This document shows positions 18,638-27,566 of a DNA stretch of 64,000 nt, piece by piece; position 1 is the stretch's first letter, and each line of letters begins with the position of its first letter. The DNA is taken from positions 4,526,001 to 4,590,000 of the forward strand of contig OZ244148.1 in assembly GCA_965216255.1 (NCBI GenBank). Reading direction: 5' to 3'. The position numbers were made by a program, and so were the translations under genes. Source of the DNA: G965216255 sp965216255. Lineage in GTDB: Bacteria; Bacteroidota; Rhodothermia; Rhodothermales; Bin80. A model generated the notes under the pieces. That model was given only the letters and a program-made list of their open reading frames with translations, was not told where the DNA came from and ran no database searches.

Positions 18638-20158
18638 TTATCTCCGGATTGCCAGTTTCGGGGCATGGACGGGAACCAAGGCTCCGTCCCGCACGAGCCC
18701 CGCTGCTCTCTCCAAGTCGGGAGCGAGAGAGCGATCCTGCGCCAGCGGCGCCGAAACCGCGCGAATCACCGCCATGGACCGCTCCAGCGCCTGGCTGGTC
18801 TCAAGCGGCTGTCGCAAATCTACGCCCTGCGCGCCGCACAGGGCTTCGATGCCAATGAGTCGTGCGAGGTTTTCGTTCATATCAAGAAGCCGGTAAGCCC
18901 CGTGGCACGACATGGCGACGTGATCCTCCTGGTTTGCCGATGTCGGCGTGCTGTCCACCACGCGTGGGTTCGACAGTGCCTTGTTTTCTGATGCCAGCGC
19001 CGCGGATGTGATTTCCGCGGCCATCATGCCGGAATGAAGTCCGGGGTCGGGGGACAGGAATGCCGGCAGGCCGAAGGAAAGCGCTGGATCATTGAGCAGC
19101 GCGATGCGCCGCTGTGCGATGGCGCCTGTTTCCGCAATGGCCATGGCGATCTGATCCGCCGCAAAGCCGACAGGTTCGCCGTGGAAGTTGCCTCCCGACA
19201 GAATGGTCCCGTCGGCGAGCACCAGCGGATTGTCCGTGACGGCGCCGGCTTCGATGCGAAGCGTTGCACTCGCTTGTCGCAATACGGTAACGACGGCGCC
19301 CAAAACCTGTGGCTGGCAGCGCAGGCAGTAGGGATCTTGAACCCGCTTGTCACCGAACCGGTGGCTTTCCCTGATTCGGGAACCCCGCAAGAGGCTGCGA
19401 AGGCTGGACGCAACATCGATCTGCCCCTGGTGGCCGCGAAGGAAATGAATTTCAGCGCGGAACGGCTCGGAAGATCCCATGCCCGCGTCAGTGGACAATG
19501 CGCCGGTAGTCAGCGAACTCATCGCGTTTCTCCATGCCTCGAACAATCCGCACAAAGCAAGGGCCGTTGACACCTGGGTTCCGTTGATCATGGCGAGTCC
19601 TTCCTTTGCGGACAGGACGACTGGAGACAAGCCCGCATTCTGCAGCGCGCGGCCGGCCGGCATCACCTCTCCCTGGTAGACAGCGTCGCCCTCGCCGATC
19701 AAGGTCGCCGTCAAATGCGCCAGCGGTACAAGGTCTCCCGATGCGCCGACCGATCCCTGGGCAGGGACCACCGGAAAAATATGATACTTGAGTAGGTTTG
19801 ACAGCAGAGCAATCAGTTCCCAACGGACGCCGGAAGCGCCGCGCCCCAGGGAAATTATTTTCAGGGCAATGACTAGCCGGACGATGCTTTCCGGGAGCGG
19901 ATCGCCAACCCCGGCGCAGTGGCTCAGGATCAGATTGCGCTGGAGCGCCACGGTATCGGCTGACGAAACACGCACGGAGGCGAGCATTCCAAATCCCGTG
20001 TTGACGCCATAAATGGGCGCATCTCCGGCTGCCGCCTGGGCAATGACTTGGGCACTGCTGTGCACGGCTGGCTCGCACGCCGGGATCAATTCCGGCGTCT
20101 CCCCTCGATATATTTCCTCAAGCGACGAAAGTGTTATTTGCTCGGGGTCAATCAGCAT
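18638..20158 (-). CDS. hutH: Histidine ammonia-lyase
   Basis: Histidine ammonia-lyase, 506 residues from the chosen start. GSVGASGDLVPLAHL contains Ala139-Ser140-Gly141, the triad that cyclises to the MIO electrophile (Ala142-Ser143-Gly144 in the Pseudomonas enzyme). GVNTGFG and NGTQ are also present. It removes ammonia from histidine to give urocanate. I use the ATG at 20158 because it overlaps the hutI stop in the sequence ATGCTGA; a longer reading from 20239 would lie inside hutI. The arrangement indicates translational coupling in hutI-hutH-hutU. Confidence 0.96.
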   Translation of the reverse strand: MLIDPEQITLSSLEEIYRGETPELIPACEPAVHSSAQVIAQAAAGDAPIYGVNTGFGMLASVRVSSADTVALQRNLILSHCAGVGDPLPESIVRLVIALKIISLGRGASGVRWELIALLSNLLKYHIFPVVPAQGSVGASGDLVPLAHLTATLIGEGDAVYQGEVMPAGRALQNAGLSPVVLSAKEGLAMINGTQVSTALALCGLFEAWRNAMSSLTTGALSTDAGMGSSEPFRAEIHFLRGHQGQIDVASSLRSLLRGSRIRESHRFGDKRVQDPYCLRCQPQVLGAVVTVLRQASATLRIEAGAVTDNPLVLADGTILSGGNFHGEPVGFAADQIAMAIAETGAIAQRRIALLNDPALSFGLPAFLSPDPGLHSGMMAAEITSAALASENKALSNPRVVDSTPTSANQEDHVAMSCHGAYRLLDMNENLARLIGIEALCGAQGVDLRQPLETSQALERSMAVIRAVSAPLAQDRSLAPDLERAAGLVRDGALVPVHAPKLAIRR

Positions 20159-21363
20159 TTCACGCCTCCAAAAACGCGCATTTTTAAGGGATTGAATCCA
20201 ATGTGGTACGCCAATTCCGAGGGATGGTCCACATTCCATACGGCGAGATCGGCATGTTTACCGATGGAAAGTGTGCCGCAAGCGTCGTATAGTCCCAGCG
20301 CGCGTGCGGCCACGGCGGTTGTTCCTTGAAGAGCCTCTTCTGGGGATAGCCCGAATAAGTTGCAAGCCATGTTCATTGCAAGTAGGAGTGAATACAGCGG
20401 AGATGACCCCGGGTTGCCGTCTGTGGCTACAGCCATCGGCACTCCTGCGCCGCGTAGCGCTTGAACCGGCGGCGACTGCGTTTCACGCAGCGTGTAAAAA
20501 GCCCCGGGAAGCAGGACGGCCACGGTGCCGCATTCGGCCATCGCATCGACACCGTCGGGGCTGAGGTATTCAAGATGGTCGGCCGAAAGTGCTCCGCTGT
20601 ATGCTGCCAGCTTCGCGCCGCCAAGATTGGACAACTGCTCCGCGTGCAGCCTCTTCGCGAGCCCAAGCCTATCGGCGGCCTCAAATACGCGTGCAATCTG
20701 ATGTGGCATGAATGCGATGGTTTCGCAAAAGCCGTCGACGGCGTCCACAAGCCCTTCCGCAGAGGCTTCCTGCAATCCGGATATGGCGACTTCCTCGACA
20801 TAGGCGTCAGCCCGGCCGCCGTATTCCGGCGGGACGGCATGGGCCGCAAGCCAGGACGTCACAATGTGCACCGGACGTTCTATGGCCAACCTGCGGGCCG
20901 CTCGCAACATTTTCAATTCGTCGTCAATCGTCAGTCCGTACCCTGACTTCACTTCGACCGTTGATGCGCCTTCGGCAATCAGCGCATCCAGTCGAGGCAG
21001 CGCAGATGCGACCAACTCGTCCTCTGTTGCCGCCCGCGTGGCACGCACGGTTGCCAAAATTCCGCCGCCCGCTCTTGCAATGTCCCCATAATTTGCGCCC
21101 TGCAGCCGCATTTCAAATTCGTGCGCGCGGTGCCCGCCGAAAACTATGTGCGTGTGGCAGTCGATCAGTGCAGGCGTTACCGTCGCGCCGCCCAGATCCA
21201 CCGTGTCGGCTTGCCCATATTGCGGTATGAGTTCGTCTCTTGCGCCAATCCACTGTATCACGCCGTCCGTTGCAACAAGCGCTGCATCGGCAATCAATCC
21301 ATATGGACCGCAACCGTGCTCCATGGTGGCGATCCTGCAATTTGAATAAATTCTCGACGACAT
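20152..21363 (-). CDS. hutI: Imidazolonepropionase
   Basis: A 403-residue amidohydrolase. DCHTHIVFGGHRAHEFEMR carries the HxH metal pair and the HutI-specific GGHRAxEF sequence; KSGYGLTIDDELKML and ATDGNPGSSP are later active-site segments. It opens the imidazolone ring to N-formimidoyl-glutamate, step three of the pathway. It is the first gene of the hut operon and faces hutF across a 106-bp intergenic region. Confidence 0.96.
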   Translation of the reverse strand: MSSRIYSNCRIATMEHGCGPYGLIADAALVATDGVIQWIGARDELIPQYGQADTVDLGGATVTPALIDCHTHIVFGGHRAHEFEMRLQGANYGDIARAGGGILATVRATRAATEDELVASALPRLDALIAEGASTVEVKSGYGLTIDDELKMLRAARRLAIERPVHIVTSWLAAHAVPPEYGGRADAYVEEVAISGLQEASAEGLVDAVDGFCETIAFMPHQIARVFEAADRLGLAKRLHAEQLSNLGGAKLAAYSGALSADHLEYLSPDGVDAMAECGTVAVLLPGAFYTLRETQSPPVQALRGAGVPMAVATDGNPGSSPLYSLLLAMNMACNLFGLSPEEALQGTTAVAARALGLYDACGTLSIGKHADLAVWNVDHPSELAYHIGFNPLKMRVFGGVKC

Positions 21364-21469
21364 TCGTCTCAGATGTCAGGCGCTGTCACGCGCCCCCTAG
21401 TGATTGTAGTCCTGCGTCGATAGATTCCTCGGCATTGGACTTCGGCAAAGATCGGAAGGGATCCCACGC
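21364..21469. promoter_or_regulatory. Divergent hutI/hutF promoter region
   Basis: A 106-bp gap between divergent hut genes must carry both promoters. A short hairpin GGCGC-TGTCAC-GCGCC lies at 21379-21394 close to the hutI start; it could be an operator half or affect hutI translation. GGAAGGGATC before the hutF ATG is a plausible ribosome site. No HutC gene is in the window. Confidence 0.5.
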
Positions 21470-22834
21470 ATGACGAAGCTTTGGGCAGCGACTGCGCTTA
21501 CCAGCGAGGGCTGGATGAATTCCGTCTCCGTAACGATCGGAGCGCACGGAAAAATTACGAAAGTGGAAGCTGATCAGCCTGCGGAAAGCAAGCGGTATTC
21601 CATCTTGTTGCCGGCACCGGTCAATTTGCACAGCCATGCCTTTCAAAGGGCAATGGCCGGAATGACAGAGACCTGCAGGCCTGGCAAGCAGGATGATTTC
21701 TGGAGTTGGCGCAGGCATATGTTTGCATTCTTGGAGCATCTGAGTCCAGACGACATGGAAGCGATCGCTGCGTTTGCACAGATGGAGATGCTGGAAGCCG
21801 GCTTTGCGGCTGTTGCGGAATTCCACTACTTGCACCATGGGAAGCGGGGCGCACCTTACGACAATCCGGCCGAAATGTCATCCCGCATAGTTTCCGCCGC
21901 CTCCTCAAGCGGTATAGGGCTGACATTACTACCCGCCTTGTACGAGCACGCCGGATGCGACGGCCGGCCCTTGACAGCCGGACAGCACCGGTTTGGTTGC
22001 AGCCTGGATCAGTTTTCCAGGCTGCTGGAAGCTGCCTCATCCGAAGTGGCGCACTTGCCCAAAGATTCATGCATCGGTGTGGCTGCCCATTCCCTGCGTG
22101 CCGTGCGGGCAGGTTCCCTGGAGGCGGCCGCACAGCTGATGCCTGCATCGCCGTTCCATATGCATTTGGCGGAGCAGCAGGCCGAAGTTCGCGAGATTGA
22201 ATCCGCTTGGGGTGCACGGCCCGTGACCTGGCTGTTGGACCACGTTGAGGTAAATCGGCGCTGGTGCCTTATTCATTGCACGCAGATGAATGCGCCCGAG
22301 ACGCGTGCGCTGGCCCGAAGCGGTGCCGTAGCTGGCCTGTGCCCGATTACCGAAGGCAATCTGGGTGATGGCGTCTTTCACGGGGTTGGCTACCTGAGGG
22401 CAGGAGGCCGGTTTGGAATTGGCTCGGATTCCAATATCCGGATTGCACAGACAGACGAATACCGGATGCTGGAATATTGTCAACGCCTGCGGGATGGCAG
22501 CCGCGCGGCGCTTGCCGTGGGCCATGCCTCAACGGGACGGGCCTTGTTGGAGGGAGCGTGCTCGGGCGGTGCCATGGCGGCCGCCCGCAATAGTGGGAGA
22601 ATTGGAATCGGCGCTTGGGCAGATCTGATGGAGCTGGACGGAAACAAGACCGACTTAGCCGGATTGAGCGGGGACACGATTTTGGATGCGTGGATATTTG
22701 CGGGCAGCGATCGCATGATCCGAAACGTCTGGTCCGCCGGCCGCCATGTGGTGCAGGACGGCCGCCATGTGCGAAGAAATAAGATAGAAGACCGTTACCG
22801 ATCCGTTCAGGCAAGGCTTCGGGCTCTCCTTTGA
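21470..22834 (+). CDS. hutF: Formimidoylglutamate deiminase
   Basis: A 454-residue amidohydrolase. PVNLHSHAFQRAMAGMTE includes the HxH metal site, EFHYLHH is a family-specific stretch, and GIGSDSNIRI holds the distal Asp. It converts formimidoyl-glutamate to formyl-glutamate and ammonia. This marks the five-step histidine route, which usually ends with HutG deformylase; no hutG is visible here, so that gene is elsewhere or the step is done by another enzyme. It is divergent from hutI. Confidence 0.95.
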   Translation: MTKLWAATALTSEGWMNSVSVTIGAHGKITKVEADQPAESKRYSILLPAPVNLHSHAFQRAMAGMTETCRPGKQDDFWSWRRHMFAFLEHLSPDDMEAIAAFAQMEMLEAGFAAVAEFHYLHHGKRGAPYDNPAEMSSRIVSAASSSGIGLTLLPALYEHAGCDGRPLTAGQHRFGCSLDQFSRLLEAASSEVAHLPKDSCIGVAAHSLRAVRAGSLEAAAQLMPASPFHMHLAEQQAEVREIESAWGARPVTWLLDHVEVNRRWCLIHCTQMNAPETRALARSGAVAGLCPITEGNLGDGVFHGVGYLRAGGRFGIGSDSNIRIAQTDEYRMLEYCQRLRDGSRAALAVGHASTGRALLEGACSGGAMAAARNSGRIGIGAWADLMELDGNKTDLAGLSGDTILDAWIFAGSDRMIRNVWSAGRHVVQDGRHVRRNKIEDRYRSVQARLRALL

Positions 22835-23052
22835 GGGACAGCGGCACCTTGGCATCCGTTCACACCGTGCCGGGACAAAGCCCGATTCAGGCAGGGCCGC
22901 CGGGTACGAGAGGCCTATCAGAGACCGAATGCGGTTGCGTACTTCGCACCGGACGCAGAAGGAGGCATGGCGGCCGTCGTAACGACTCAACGCATCTCGA
23001 CGGATTGAAACCCGTGTTGGCCGGCGTCAAAGCGGGCGGAGTGGCAGGGCCT

Positions 23053-24432
23053 TCATGCCGCCGGGTGGCCGACGGGCACGGCGCGCTGTATTTCTCGGGC
23101 GATTGTCAGCACACGGGCTTCGCCAAGCGGTGGTCCCGCAATTTGCAGACCTACCGGCAGACGCTGCTCGTCAAAGCCACATGGCACACTTGCCACGGGG
23201 AGTCCTGCGAGGGAAAGCACGGCGGTCGGCGCGAACCAGTCGTAGTAGGTCTCCATCCTGCGTCCTGCCACGAGATGTGGAAAGTCCTCTTCAACCGGAA
23301 ATGGACTCACGGCCATGCAGGGTGTAAGCAGCGCATCGTACGTGCGAAAAAGATCCCGGAACTGGCGCCAGATGGCGCTGCGCGTGGCTTCAGCAGCCGC
23401 AAGGTCTTCGGCGCGGGCCTCAAGCGCCGACTGCAGATTCCCTGCCAGGTTTTTCCCCAGCTTCTCAAGCTGATTCAGGTGCCGGTAGTGGGTGGCCAGG
23501 AGGCTATAGCCCCGGAGCATGCCAAATGCCGCCCGCCCCGCGGAGAGATCCAGGCTAACCTCCTCCACGTGGTATCCGCACTGTGGCAGTTCGAAGGCAG
23601 CGCGGTGACACGCTTCCTCGATGTCCGGCTGAATGCCTATGCCCGCAATGTCCGGGCAGTAGGCGAGCCGGGAGCCCGGTCGCACCTCTTCCATGAACTT
23701 GCGACCTTGGCAGGGCTGGGCTACGGGGCTTTCCGGACTCGGACCGCAGGTGGCCTCCAGAAATAGCGCCACGTCTTCCGCAGTGCGTCCCATGCCGCCC
23801 GCTACCGAAAGCCGGTCCCACAGGCTCGGCGTCGGTGTCAGGGGAACGAGGCCTGGAGAGGGGCGAAGGCCGACCACGCCACAGAAGGACGCAGGCATGC
23901 GCAGGGAGCCACCCAGGTCCGTGCCCTCTGCCAGCGCTACCATGCCGCAGGCAAGGCCGGCTGCGCCGCCACCCGTAGAGCCGCCGGAAGTGCGGCGTAG
24001 GTCCCACGGGTTGCGGGTTGGACCAAAGAGTTCGTTGGTAGTCGTTCCGCCTACAGCAAAGGGCGGAGTATTCGTCTTGCCGAGAATGAGCGCTCCCGCC
24101 GCACGCAGCCGCTCTACCACGACCGCGTCCCTTACGGGCACGAAGCTGGCAAACAGCCGGGAGCCGAAGGTTGTGCGCAGGCCGGCGGTGGGCGTCGTAT
24201 CCTTTATCCCGACGGGAAGGCCGTAGAGCAATCCCCGAGGCTTTCCCTGCTGCTCCAGCGTGCGCGCATCGTCCAGCAGCCGCTCGTTGAGCGTAACGAT
24301 GGCGTTGACGCTTCCGTTGATCTCCTGTACGCGCCGCAGGCACACTTGGGCCAGCTCGGTGGGAGATACCTTGCCCGCTGCCAGGAGGGTTCGCAGTTCG
24401 GTGGCTCCTCTGAGGGCGAGGTCCCTGTCCAC
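23053..24432 (-). CDS. Amidase signature family enzyme
   Basis: A 459-residue amidase. The Ser-cisSer-Lys triad is visible: Lys77 in GLPVGIKDTT, Ser152 in TSGGSTGGG and Ser176 in DLGGSLRMPA. The family hydrolyses a wide range of amides, and GatA is one member. The GTG start shares one base with the ricT stop (TAGTG), so it is translated together with ricT. Substrate cannot be predicted. GatA seems unlikely because gatC and gatB are not adjacent, but this does not exclude it. Confidence 0.9.
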   Translation of the reverse strand: MDRDLALRGATELRTLLAAGKVSPTELAQVCLRRVQEINGSVNAIVTLNERLLDDARTLEQQGKPRGLLYGLPVGIKDTTPTAGLRTTFGSRLFASFVPVRDAVVVERLRAAGALILGKTNTPPFAVGGTTTNELFGPTRNPWDLRRTSGGSTGGGAAGLACGMVALAEGTDLGGSLRMPASFCGVVGLRPSPGLVPLTPTPSLWDRLSVAGGMGRTAEDVALFLEATCGPSPESPVAQPCQGRKFMEEVRPGSRLAYCPDIAGIGIQPDIEEACHRAAFELPQCGYHVEEVSLDLSAGRAAFGMLRGYSLLATHYRHLNQLEKLGKNLAGNLQSALEARAEDLAAAEATRSAIWRQFRDLFRTYDALLTPCMAVSPFPVEEDFPHLVAGRRMETYYDWFAPTAVLSLAGLPVASVPCGFDEQRLPVGLQIAGPPLGEARVLTIAREIQRAVPVGHPAA

Positions 24433-25418
24433 TACCGCTTTCTCTTGCCCTTGCGCTTTGATCTTGGCCTCTGCGGTCCCTGCTCTGCTAGGAGCGCACG
24501 TACGGTATCCAGCGTCATGTCCTGTGAACTGCCGTCTTGGTACTGGATCCAGACCTTGTCGGTAAAGATATCGAGCTTGTCAATGAAGCCGGCACCGTAG
24601 CTTGTGACCACTTCGGTGTTCACCTTCGGGAATTCTGCCAGTGCCTCCATGTATTGTTCCAGCTCGTAATTGAGGCAGCATTTCAGTCTTCCGCACTGGC
24701 CCGTAAGCCGGGCCGGGTTCAGCGGAAGGTTTTGCCTCTTGGCCGCCTGCGTCGTGACGATCTTGAAATCCTGCAGCCAGGTCGAGCAGCACAACTCACG
24801 CCCGCACGTGCCGATGCCGCCAATGCGCGCCGCTTCTTCACGCGGCTTCACCGCGTGCATGTCGATCCGGGCCCGAAACCGCCGCGCTAGCTCGCGCACA
24901 AGTTGCCTGAAGTCCACCCGGCGCTCGGAAGAGAAGTAGAAAGTGATACGGCGCCGGTCAAACTGCCACTCCGCATCCACCATCTTCATGTCAATTTTAA
25001 GCCGGCGTGCGGCTGCGCGTCCTTCCTGGACAGCATCCTTCTCGGCTTTCAGGTTGGATTCGTGGCGGTCGATATCGGTCACTGTGGCCGCCCGTATCAC
25101 GCTCTGCAGATCCGCCGTGGTCGGATCCCCCTTGTACTGCCGTCGGACAAGCTCCCCGGTCATGGTCACGTAACCGAAATCGATACCCCGGGATACCGAC
25201 ACGACGACGTAGTCTCCAGACTGAATGGGAAGGTCTCTCGAGTTGCGGTACGCGGCCTTGCGCCGCCCCTTGAAGGCAACCTGCACCAATTCGTAGGTAG
25301 GAGATGTTGAAACGGCTGGTGGCAGCCAATCGTGGACGCCAACCATGGGACAGCTGCCGCAGCCCGAACTGCACCCGCACCCGCCCCCGCCATTACTGCT
25401 GCACGACCCGCATCCCAT
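24432..25418 (-). CDS. ricT: RicT/YaaT-like PSP1-domain protein
   Basis: A 328-residue PSP1 C-terminal domain protein. It begins with the Cys/Gly-rich segment MGCGSCSSNGGGGCGCSS, common in Bacteroidota homologues. The core has ERRVDFRQLVRELA, GGIGTCGRELCCSTWL and TGQCGRLKCCLNYE, whose cysteines match the Fe-S cluster ligands of the RicAFT complex. In Bacillus subtilis RicT helps control mRNA processing and phosphorelay. I chose the ATG at 25418 because the Cys-rich start is characteristic; the 70 upstream codons have no similarity. In B. subtilis holB lies directly upstream of this gene; here holB is on the same strand but 8.8 kb away, with an island between. Confidence 0.9.
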   Translation of the reverse strand: MGCGSCSSNGGGGCGCSSGCGSCPMVGVHDWLPPAVSTSPTYELVQVAFKGRRKAAYRNSRDLPIQSGDYVVVSVSRGIDFGYVTMTGELVRRQYKGDPTTADLQSVIRAATVTDIDRHESNLKAEKDAVQEGRAAARRLKIDMKMVDAEWQFDRRRITFYFSSERRVDFRQLVRELARRFRARIDMHAVKPREEAARIGGIGTCGRELCCSTWLQDFKIVTTQAAKRQNLPLNPARLTGQCGRLKCCLNYELEQYMEALAEFPKVNTEVVTSYGAGFIDKLDIFTDKVWIQYQDGSSQDMTLDTVRALLAEQGPQRPRSKRKGKRKR

Positions 25419-25790
25419 AGCGCTTAACCTGTCAAACTCTTTTCCAGAAGTACGAACAACTGTGGTTGGCCGTGCTTGGCAACGCCAAATTCCGAAGGGA
25501 ACATGTCGAACCCGCCTTCCTAGACGACAACTGCCAGCGGAAGTGCTACACCAAGCAATACCCGGCTTCCAGATCAGCCACCACAATTCTACACGCAATT
25601 GGCAATACGGATTCCCGCCAGCCCACATGGATGAAAAAGGCCTTCAGCGGCCGTTGGTCAATGCCGAGCAGGGTCGCAGGCTCAAAGCGACGCAAAAGGA
25701 AATTCACCCCTGCTTCCGTGATTCGCCTAATGGTGGTGGTCCCAAGTGCACTCTGGGACGGGAGGTTTGAATCGGCTGTTCGATCTTGAA
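25419..25790. other. Gene-free junction upstream of ricT
   Basis: About 370 bp at the left edge of the inserted island. No credible coding sequence or hairpin is seen. It must contain the present ricT promoter. Confidence 0.4.
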
Positions 25791-26062
25791 TTGGGGTTTA
25801 GCTTGCTCACAGGAGAGATTCCTCGCGCGTGTGGAAACGCGCCCAGCCTGCGTCATGCGGTACGTTCAGGAAATAATTTCACAGGAGCAATCCAGGCCTA
25901 GGAAATGTGGTCCGACTTAACAACCTGATTCTTGACGCGAACGATCTGGAAGGAGAAATCCCGGAAGAATTGAGCGGACTGGTTACATTGGAACACTTGT
26001 CACTTGTAGAGGGCCTGCAGTCCGAGCAGAATGGCCGGGATGTCGTCGCACGGTTGGGGCCG
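25791..26062 (+). pseudogene. Leucine-rich-repeat protein relic
   Basis: Two short reading frames together spell a plant-type LRR pattern. The first gives LLTGEIPRACGNAPSLRH and GNNFTGAIQ; after a one-base shift near 25893-25900 the second gives LGNVVRLNNLILDANDLEGE then IPEELSGLVTLEHLSL. The spacing of leucines and the N-x-LxGxIP core fit a ~24-residue LRR. Both ends are missing. It is a fragment of a larger secreted or surface LRR gene captured in the island. Confidence 0.65.
26005..26028. repeat. 24-bp sequence shared with 39463-39486
   Basis: tgtagagggcctgcagtccg followed by agca occurs here and, identically, at 39463-39486, where it is the start of the ISNCY transposase remnant and the junction with an IS3 remnant. 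Outside these 24 bp the two sites differ. It is probably an element end or recombination junction. Confidence 0.6.
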
Positions 26063-26152
26063 ATGTAGTCCAGATATGTTCGTTGAGGGCAATTGATGGG
26101 TACTCCACAAGGATACGCCCAGGCGCTCCTTAGACCCAAAATATGACCATAT
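26063..26152 (-). repeat. Solitary IS256-type element end
   Basis: These 90 bp align at roughly 80% identity with 63413-63505, the left end of the IS256 element downstream, including the inner part of the terminal inverted repeat (agacccaaaatatgac here, agacccaatatttgac there). Homology starts exactly where the transposase start codon would be. No IS256 coding sequence remains beside it, so this is a decayed solo end. It abuts and truncates the IS1595 relic. Confidence 0.7.
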
Positions 26153-26415
26153 CTCCACGGAACGGAGTGATTGACGGCTTCATGCTGCACGCCATTCAGG
26201 CCCTTGTGGGCTTGCGCTCCGTCCGTATTCACCGTGGAGCCGATCTCCGTGTGGTCGTACACTTAGCCTTTCAGCGTGGGCGATCTTGTATCCTGCACCA
26301 CCTCGGCGCGAACTTGCCCCGCCTTGCGGTCTTTCACGGCAACTATCGCCGTCTCGCCCGCAGGCCCACGTCCAAGATTCACCCGCTTCCACGCGCCGTA
26401 CACGTGAGCGTCAGA
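26153..26415 (-). pseudogene. IS1595 (ISXO2-like) transposase fragment
   Basis: Reading on the minus strand gives GPAGETAIVAVKDRKAGQVR and EVVQDTRSPTLKG, an in-frame TAA at 26263-26265, then VYDHTEIGSTVNTDGAQAHK and GLNGVQHEAVNHSV. These match the central catalytic part of ISXO2-type transposases (YTDGAxAYxGL and HEAVNHS). The N-terminus is absent, and after NHSV the sequence changes to the solitary IS256 end. It is non-functional. Confidence 0.75.
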
Positions 26416-26452
26416 AAGGATCGGCTATACTATTTCGCAGCCCCGTAGCGAC

Positions 26453-27328
26453 TCATGTAAACAATCGCTCGCGCGTGATGACCAATTCGGGGATCTTGAG
26501 GTGGTGGCTGCTCTCCATCTCCACGATCGCGCCCTGGAACCTGTGCCGCTGCACAAGCGACATGATCTCCGAGGAGCAGTCATAGGTCATCATAAAGTTC
26601 GCCTGGCCGTCCGCCAGGGCCTCGAAAATACGGGCATGGTCCACGGTGTTGTGGGCGTAGAGTCGGGTGCCCGCCTGTTTGCCACCGTCCGCGGTGTACG
26701 GCGGATCAACGAAAAAGGCTGCACCTGGCTGGCCACACAGCAGCTCCAGCAGGCGCACGCCGTCGCTTTCGCAGAACAGCAGCTTATCGGAGTACTCGGC
26801 GATGCCCTGTAGCCTGCGCACCAGCGTATCCGGATACCATCGGGAGCCAATGCCGGCATTGTTTTCGCCGCTCCTGATGAGCGAGGCGCCAGGCGCCAGG
26901 ACGCCCCCGCGCCGGGTGCGATTCAGGACAAGCGTGCGGAAACCGTGGTCCAGAACAGTTTGGGGCGCCTCGAGAATTATGCGCTCAACGTCAGCGCGGC
27001 TGGGGGTAAAGGCGCGAATGCGTTCGATCAGTTCTGCCGGGTGCTCCAGCGCCGCCCGCCAGAACGAGGAGATGTCCCGGTCCAAATCTACCATCAGGGC
27101 CTGTTTCGCCAGTTCCTCCATGACGGCCGTCAGTGCCACGATCCCGCCTCCGGCGAACGGCTCGATGAGTACGTCGATAGGATCCGCCAACCACTTTCGG
27201 ATATGGGGCACGAGCCACGTTTTCCCGCCTGGGTAGCGGAGCGGGCTGCGCTGCGGTACGCTGGCCACGTTGGCCGCCGGGATGGTTGACGTCCCGAACT
27301 CCTGTAGAATTGAAGCCTCGGAACTCAT
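26453..27328 (-). CDS. Dam-like N6-adenine DNA methyltransferase (D12 class)
   Basis: A methylase of about 291 residues. LRYPGGKTWLVPHI is the D12-class motif X and IEPFAGGGIVALTA is SAM-binding motif I; FFVDPPYTA supplies the catalytic DPPY. The start at 27328 follows CAGGGC; a reading from 27472 adds 48 residues before the family begins. The target site cannot be read from sequence. The gene is downstream of a 44-aa ORF and a 333-aa unknown protein on the same strand, suggesting a restriction-modification-like trio. A strong inverted repeat lies about 20 bp upstream and may regulate it. Confidence 0.9.
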   Translation of the reverse strand: MSSEASILQEFGTSTIPAANVASVPQRSPLRYPGGKTWLVPHIRKWLADPIDVLIEPFAGGGIVALTAVMEELAKQALMVDLDRDISSFWRAALEHPAELIERIRAFTPSRADVERIILEAPQTVLDHGFRTLVLNRTRRGGVLAPGASLIRSGENNAGIGSRWYPDTLVRRLQGIAEYSDKLLFCESDGVRLLELLCGQPGAAFFVDPPYTADGGKQAGTRLYAHNTVDHARIFEALADGQANFMMTYDCSSEIMSLVQRHRFQGAIVEMESSHHLKIPELVITRERLFT

Positions 27329-27348
27329 GCCCTGTATGATACGGAAGT

Positions 27349-27375
27349 GGGCGCTATCTATACAATGTAGCGCCC
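27349..27375. promoter_or_regulatory. Inverted repeat upstream of the methylase, candidate operator
   Basis: GGGCGCTA at 27349-27356 is mirrored by TAGCGCCC at 27368-27375 around 11 bases. An overlapping outer pair is GAAGTGG (27344-27350) and CCACTTC (27381-27387). On the coding strand the centre reads ATTGTATAGAT, which resembles a -10 element. The position just before the methylase start suits an operator or attenuator. Confidence 0.5.
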
Positions 27376-27431
27376 GAGGGCCACTTCTCGGGGAATATAC
27401 GCACTCAGGGGCCTGCTGCATAGCTCCGCAA

Positions 27432-27566
27432 TCACAGTGCAGTTGTGGCTGTATCCGCCCGGCCACGGGCACGAGTCAGCTCGCTGTAGGCCCAATCATC
27501 CAGCAGGTTGTATGGCGTCTGCTTGGTGCCGTAATACGGGCGCATGGAATAGAATCTGTGTCTCAT
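27432..27566 (-). CDS. Small coupled ORF, 44 residues, unknown function
   Basis: The ATG at 27566 overlaps the stop of the upstream 333-aa gene as ATGA, a classic translational-coupling arrangement. The product starts MRHRFYSMRPYYGTKQTPYN and is rich in Arg, Tyr and Thr. It ends at TGA 27432-27434, about 100 bp before the methylase start. I recognise no family. Supporting evidence is only the overlap and its position between two genes on the same strand, so it may also be a chance frame or a truncated gene. Confidence 0.45.
   Translation of the reverse strand: MRHRFYSMRPYYGTKQTPYNLLDDWAYSELTRARGRADTATTAL

Noticed and set aside
26453..27328. Methylase as housekeeping Dam
   Set aside because: Its island location and divergence from chromosomal Dam context favour a restriction-linked or solitary acquired methylase.
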